Shown here piece after piece: positions 58,701 to 64,000 of a stretch of 64,000 nt of DNA. Source of the stretch: Cardiocondyla obscurior (lineage: Eukaryota > Arthropoda > Insecta > Hymenoptera > Formicidae); NCBI RefSeq assembly GCF_019399895.1, contig NC_091865.1, positions 1,059,001 to 1,123,000 of the forward strand, given 5' to 3'. The number at the start of each line of letters is the position of its first letter. Position 1 is the stretch's first letter. The notes under the pieces were generated by a model. That model had not been told where the DNA came from. It saw nothing but the letters and a program-made list of their open reading frames with translations, and searched no databases. The position numbers and the translations under genes are program-made.

Positions 58701-61700
58701 ATGGCTTCTGGAGCTTTTGCAAAGGTTCGTTTGCTTTGTTTTGCTTTAGGCATTTTACCGGCTTCGATGATTTATTTTTACCAAGGAAAACCGAGGTCTT
58801 TATCCCTCTCTTGGTCTTACTTTTTTTTTTCCTCCTCCATCGCCGATAGAAAGAAAAGTTATGTGTGCCTCGCAGTAAATTTTCCCACTTGGTAATCCGT
58901 TTATGCTGGCCACGACTGATTTACGAGATTGCTTCCGCGTTCACTATACGCTATCGTATACTTTTTTTTCCCCTCTCTATCTTTCTCTTATTGGTTTATT
59001 CTCTGCGATTTCATGGTTCTGTTATTAGGAGCTTACTGTAGTATTAATTGTAACATTAATTTAACGTAATAAATTTCACTAATAAATTAGAAAATCCAAG
59101 ATCAAACTTATACATACGATTACGTATAGTGTAACACATTTAACAAAATTATGCGTAAGACATTTAATATTACGTGCATAAAATACTTTACGCTATTTTA
59201 TAGTGACGCTAAATTTTTTTTGTCTTTTTCAAATTAAGAACCATTCTACGATATGGTGCAAGCACCTTGTTGCTAGTCGCAGGGGACGTGATTAACAAAT
59301 TACAATGGAGTATTCCGGCGTTGCGATTCGCGACAAGGTTTCTGCTACTCGTTATAAAATTCTTCCGAGCCTTGTGATAGATCAAAGACTAAAATGTAAA
59401 TTGAATTGATATCAAATTAATTAGGAGAGATAGAAATTAACATCTTCTTCGTCAACCGTGCTTTGATTCGTCAAACAGTAATTTCATCTCAATCTTAATC
59501 TGTAGTCCGATACGGACACGATAGACAGTGTTCACACGTCATATGACTTTGCGCGTTTCCCATGATCCACGAAATCGATCGCAGCCGAGCTTTGTAGCTA
59601 CCGAACAAACGAGTAAATGAGATTCGCGATGTATATCGGACGCGACCTAGTTCGATGCTACTATCCGAAGAGAACAATGCCGGCGTCCCCGGCACACCGT
59701 ACATCATAAACGCGTTCTCGCTTTATGTGCATACAGAGTGTCCTAGAAGTCAAGTGTATTTCCTTTCAACCACGTATTGCTCGACAAATTCAATATTAAT
59801 TTAATTTTGAAAGTCAATGTAAAGCCCCCGTTGCAACTTTTGCATGTTTAGCAAGTGATGGTACTTGATACTTTATATCGAAATAAAATTAATTTAAAGT
59901 TAGTTAAAATTATTTTGTGACATACTCATTCTTCTGCTTTAATTTTAAGTATTGAAAATTACATCTTAAAAATTCATATTTTAAGACTGTAATTAAATAT
60001 AATTTATTATATACTATACATATAATAGCATTCTGCACAAAATTTTAATAAAATGTTTGTAATAAAGAACCGCTAGTTATATGCGTTATAAAATTATATT
60101 CGTATTTAGTTAAATAAGGAAATAAAATATTACATTTATAATTTATTCATATTTAAATTTCAACCCATGTCTGTAAACGTCAAATATGTTCGAGCTAATA
60201 AAGTTATTTTAAGATATAATAAATTGTACGTTTTTCTTCCTAACACCGACCTGTTTTGAATCATCCTGTACGTATTTCTCGTGTGTAGGACGTGACTCTG
60301 CCAAGAGGGACGGAAAAAAGGAGATACATGATATACGGCTTGATTTCTTAGCGACGGCGGAAAAAGGCGCGACACCGTTCCAAGAAACAAATCGACCCGC
60401 GCCCGTGCGCTTGTACATTTTCCGCTGCTCCTCTAAACCTCCTTTCGACAAGTCTCTCCTCTCCGCCACGGTACCCTTTAGCAACATTATTCTTCTGCAG
60501 ATATCCGGGATGCAGGCACTTCAAAGGTGTAGCGTCCCGTGTAGTCGCGGAGAATAGTGTGCCAGCGCGGACAGACAATGAAGGCGGGCGATGCGATCTT
60601 CAGGGAATTGCGAAACGCGCAAAATGCATCCACGTGAATTATAAAACGCGTGCACCACACGGGATTGGAGACAAGTCGCGTTTGTCATAAGACGAATACA
60701 AATATGGCTCTGCTATTTTGAATTATTAATATAGTATAATATGCCCGTTCGCGTTACGCATGTAGATAGAATACGTAGAATATTTTCCACGGATATTTGA
60801 CTAGTAATTTTACAAGGTAACGTATCTCATAATTATTTAATTATTTAAAATTATAACCACTTTTGTTAATTTTCTGTAATTTTAAGAACTGAAGGCTGAT
60901 AAAGTTATCGTCAATACCGATTACCAGTTTACCGATCGCGGTTTACATTTACCGCGGAACAATAATCATCTGCTATTGTTTAAGCTGACATTTGATTGAC
61001 GCGGCATCTGTGCTCTGATTTTTTTTAGGAATATTCAAAGCTACAATTTATTCTATGTTGCAATTCACTGAACTCGATATACAGAAACGAAGACTATAGC
61101 CGCGTATCGCCGCCTCCGGCCATTTGCGAATATTAAAATAAACTTTATAAATGTTTGTTGTACAAACTAAAAGATGATAAATAATAGTTTTTATCGGGTT
61201 TTTATTATTTTTGTTCTCGGACTTTATCGCCTACACTATTTACGTAACAGGCGCGTGGTGACTAGCCCTTCGCGTCCAACGCCGTTGGGTCTATTTCCCG
61301 AGACAGGTCGCCGCCAGGAATTGACCGAAAGTCGACGTTCAGCCCGATGAAAAATACTGTTTTGTGTCGACATACTTGCTTTATTTTAGCGGTCGACATC
61401 GAGTTTAGAACGTGGGAATGCAAAGCAACGTGGAAGTATGAATTTTCATGACTGTCCAGTTTGTTAAATTATTCATGAAACACAGAGGGACTCGACTATT
61501 TGTTAATTATTAATCTACATAGTTGGACCTTTACTGTAATCGGACTTATCCACTCCCGGATCTGTGTTCATCTTGCAAGATTATTAGAATCAAATACTTT
61601 TTAAAAATTAATTACATTTAGACCGGTAGTTTAATTACGCTGAATATTGCATTGTTCATCGTTACTGCAGCATGCGGATACAAGCTACAAAATTAAGTGT

Positions 61701-62147
61701 AAAGAAAATTATTCTCGTCGCGTCTCACGGTTTTCCTGCACCTATCAGTCGCCTACTCAAGAAATTCGAGCAACAAATTTTAATCTAGCGACGCGCGTAA
61801 CAATCTACAAAATTCTTGCAGCTTGGAAAAGTTTATCGTCGGAATTCGAAGGAACGTAAAGGCGCTTTGTCGCTAAAGAAAAACGAGGATGCGGCAGAGG
61901 GTGCCTTTTGCGGCTTCGTCCACGGAATGGTTACCTTTCAGCCCGATTATTATACCGCGCGATGAGGATTTTATTGGTTAACGAATTTATGCGGCGCCCG
62001 GAGTGCACAGTAAAATCTAACGTAACGAGACACAGTTGGCACACGGCTTCGCCACCTCGTAAAACATCGTGGCGCTACACCAAGCTCGTGATACGACACC
62101 CCGAGGACGTATGCCGGAATATTTCCATCTCCGAACGAGACAGAGAA

Positions 62148-62192
62148 AGGTAGAAAAAGAGAGAGGGGAGGGGGAAGGGAGAGAAAGAGAGA
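62148..62192. repeat. purine-rich low-complexity tract
   Basis: GA/GGA-rich simple sequence (AAAGAGAGAGGGGAGGGGGA and onward) on the plus strand. Confidence 0.8.
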
Positions 62193-64000
62193 CGTGTATT
62201 CCAACCCTGCTCAATACTATGTTCCTCTTGTCCATCACTTTTATGCAAACAATCCTCTCACTGTCTTTTTATCAACGTACATTGATACGCTGTTGAGACT
62301 GCGCTGTACTTCACCTATCAATTTTGTGCAATCAATTTTCGGGCTATCTCTTCATGCCGCTTTTTGACAGAGAATGCGCAGTGATAGATATGATGGGCTT
62401 ACACAAAAGAGATTATGCAGTTTAATTTGGGGAAAAAAAAAAAACAAAAAAAAAATACAATTATAGAAAAATATTATAAAAATAAATGTTAATTATTGAT
62501 GCCCCAAATTTTTAATCGTTCTACCTGTACGAGTTAATTTTTATGGCTAGTACCAAGCTAGTTAAGAAATATATTTAATATGCGCGATTTAATCACTAGC
62601 TGCAAGATCAGATTAACCAGATGAATTTCCACTCGGGTATTTATTTGTCAAGAAAGCAATTAATTTTTACCTCAATGGGGTTTCTGAGGGTCTTAAAAAT
62701 TCAATCTAATAGAAGTCAAATACGATGCTCTAAGCTAAGCCACTGTGTTAAATTCATATCGATCGCCGAGAACCGCAAAGATTTAATCACGGCGAGTAGA
62801 AATACTCAAGAGATTCCACGACCGAATGAACATAGAAGCTCAAGGTATAACAAACGCTATGCGTCATCTCTAAATCGCGCGTGAGGGTGATCAAGCATAT
62901 CTGCAACAGCTAGATTCTACGCGGTATGCTTGTCGAAGCGTTATTCACTAAAGTGAATCAACCGTGAGTCATGGTATCCATGATTATGATGTAATATAGC
63001 GACGTTAGTATTTCCGCGCTTTCCTAATGTGATTTCTACAATTAAACGCAATCGAATAGAAATTTGTCGTGGGTACTGTAATTAAATATACCGTTACGAT
63101 AAAGTCACAGAGAAATGTCAAGATGTAATTTTACAACGTTAAAAATATATATTTTAAAGCTAAAATTCACAGAAATGTTTTATATTTATTAATTTTGTCG
63201 AATTTGCAATTATCTAGAGAGGATATTTCATCTATCTTGTCGCAACGACGATGTAATGAAGCAACGTGATGCTTGCTCGAATAACTCTCTACCTTGTTTA
63301 TTGTGTTAAACTATTTATCCGTCCACATTGCGTTAATTTAAATATTAATTACATAGCGCGCGATCTGCTGTATCTCGTACTCAACGTTGTTCCCGTCCTG
63401 TCTTTGCCGTTTGATAAGAGAATCAATATCGTGTTTAAGGATAACTAGTAAATAGTGAGCGTTTCCGTAGACGTAGAGTATTATTACCACCGGTTTACGT
63501 ATGGTTGATTCAATCTCCGTTGGATTCAAAGCCCTCCACATAATTGGCTACCGCCGTTCGGCACCTCCGAAAATGTAGGCGGATAACGTCGCGGCCGACC
63601 TGATCAATGAATTTTCGTCTGACTAATGCTGTACAAGCCAGCCGCGTGTCAGCCACAAGCAAACTGTAATTTGATTCCGTATCGTGGATCCTGAAATCCC
63701 GTGGAATACATACCCGGGTGTGTTAACAACGTGACGCCGACGCGCGGCCGTGCACGGCGAAAAGGCAGAATTTTGAATACGAAATCTCGCCCGGCGATGC
63801 GAGTTCGCAAATAGTCGAACACGCAGAGACATCGCGCGTTAGGTGCCAATTAAACTTATTATCCGCATTTTACATATTCGCACGCGAAACGTCGCCACGG
63901 TCGTTGCAACTCGGCAAAATTAAACGAAGACGTAAAATAAAACGACAGTCGATAACTTTGTGGATCACGCAAGAGTTAAGCGCGAATTAAGTTGGAGGCT

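Larger units (their letters stand above)
49097..64000. other. no gene recognised (14.9 kb)
   Basis: Scanned on both strands without a recognisable exon, RNA gene or complete transposon. Open frames up to about 120 codons occur mainly in GC-rich patches (49.4-50.9, 52.7-53.9, 56.0-56.6, 60.2-60.7 kb). A Cys-rich 114-codon frame lies at 57755-58099. Probably upstream intron of the tetraspanin-like gene or intergenic; I cannot tell which. Confidence 0.4.

Noticed and set aside
1..64000. CRISPR array, operon-like gene sets, tRNA or rRNA genes, intact transposons
   Set aside because: No regularly spaced repeats, no tRNA box pairs, no ribosomal sequence, and no paired terminal repeats with a transposase frame were seen.

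Overview
This is animal nuclear DNA, not a prokaryotic or viral segment. Protein-coding sequence is split into short exons by GT-AG introns, poly-A/T runs and microsatellites are common, and the only recognisable long protein is an axonemal (ciliary/flagellar) dynein heavy chain. The compact AT-rich introns mixed with CpG-rich GC patches fit an insect, most likely a hymenopteran such as an ant. That assignment is an inference from composition; no marker fixes the species.

Positions 1-31567, minus strand: the 5' three quarters of a dynein heavy chain gene of the DNAH2 family (inner-arm f/I1 beta chain; I recall Drosophila kl-2 as the counterpart). I resolved 52 coding exons, all joining in phase without a stop, about 3,300 codons. 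They run from a defined start ATG at 31567 through the tail, linker, AAA1-AAA4, stalk helix CC1 and most of the microtubule-binding domain. The rest (CC2, AAA5, AAA6, C-terminal domain) lies beyond base 1. The reading frame is intact, so this looks like a working gene.

Positions 31630-49096, minus strand: the last three coding exons of a second gene. It looks like the C-terminal end of a tetraspanin-type membrane protein (end of the large loop with a GC motif, fourth membrane segment, cytoplasmic tail), with introns of 8.7 and 8.4 kb. Its stop codon lies only 62 bases upstream of the dynein ATG, and an AATAAA directly abuts that ATG. The two genes are therefore packed head to tail, and the 3' end of one probably overlaps the 5' end of the other.

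Positions 49097-64000: no exon, RNA gene or complete mobile element could be supported. The stretch is probably further intron or upstream sequence of the tetraspanin-like gene, or intergenic DNA, with microsatellites, G-rich tracts and small inverted repeats.

Most notable: a probable minor-spliceosome (U12-type) intron 3 in the dynein gene; a degenerate AAA2 P-loop; two short stop-free introns whose lengths are multiples of three; the overlapping gene junction; a 112-bp GC-rich tandem duplication; and several structured or eroded sequences in the large introns. I found no clearly novel multi-gene system.
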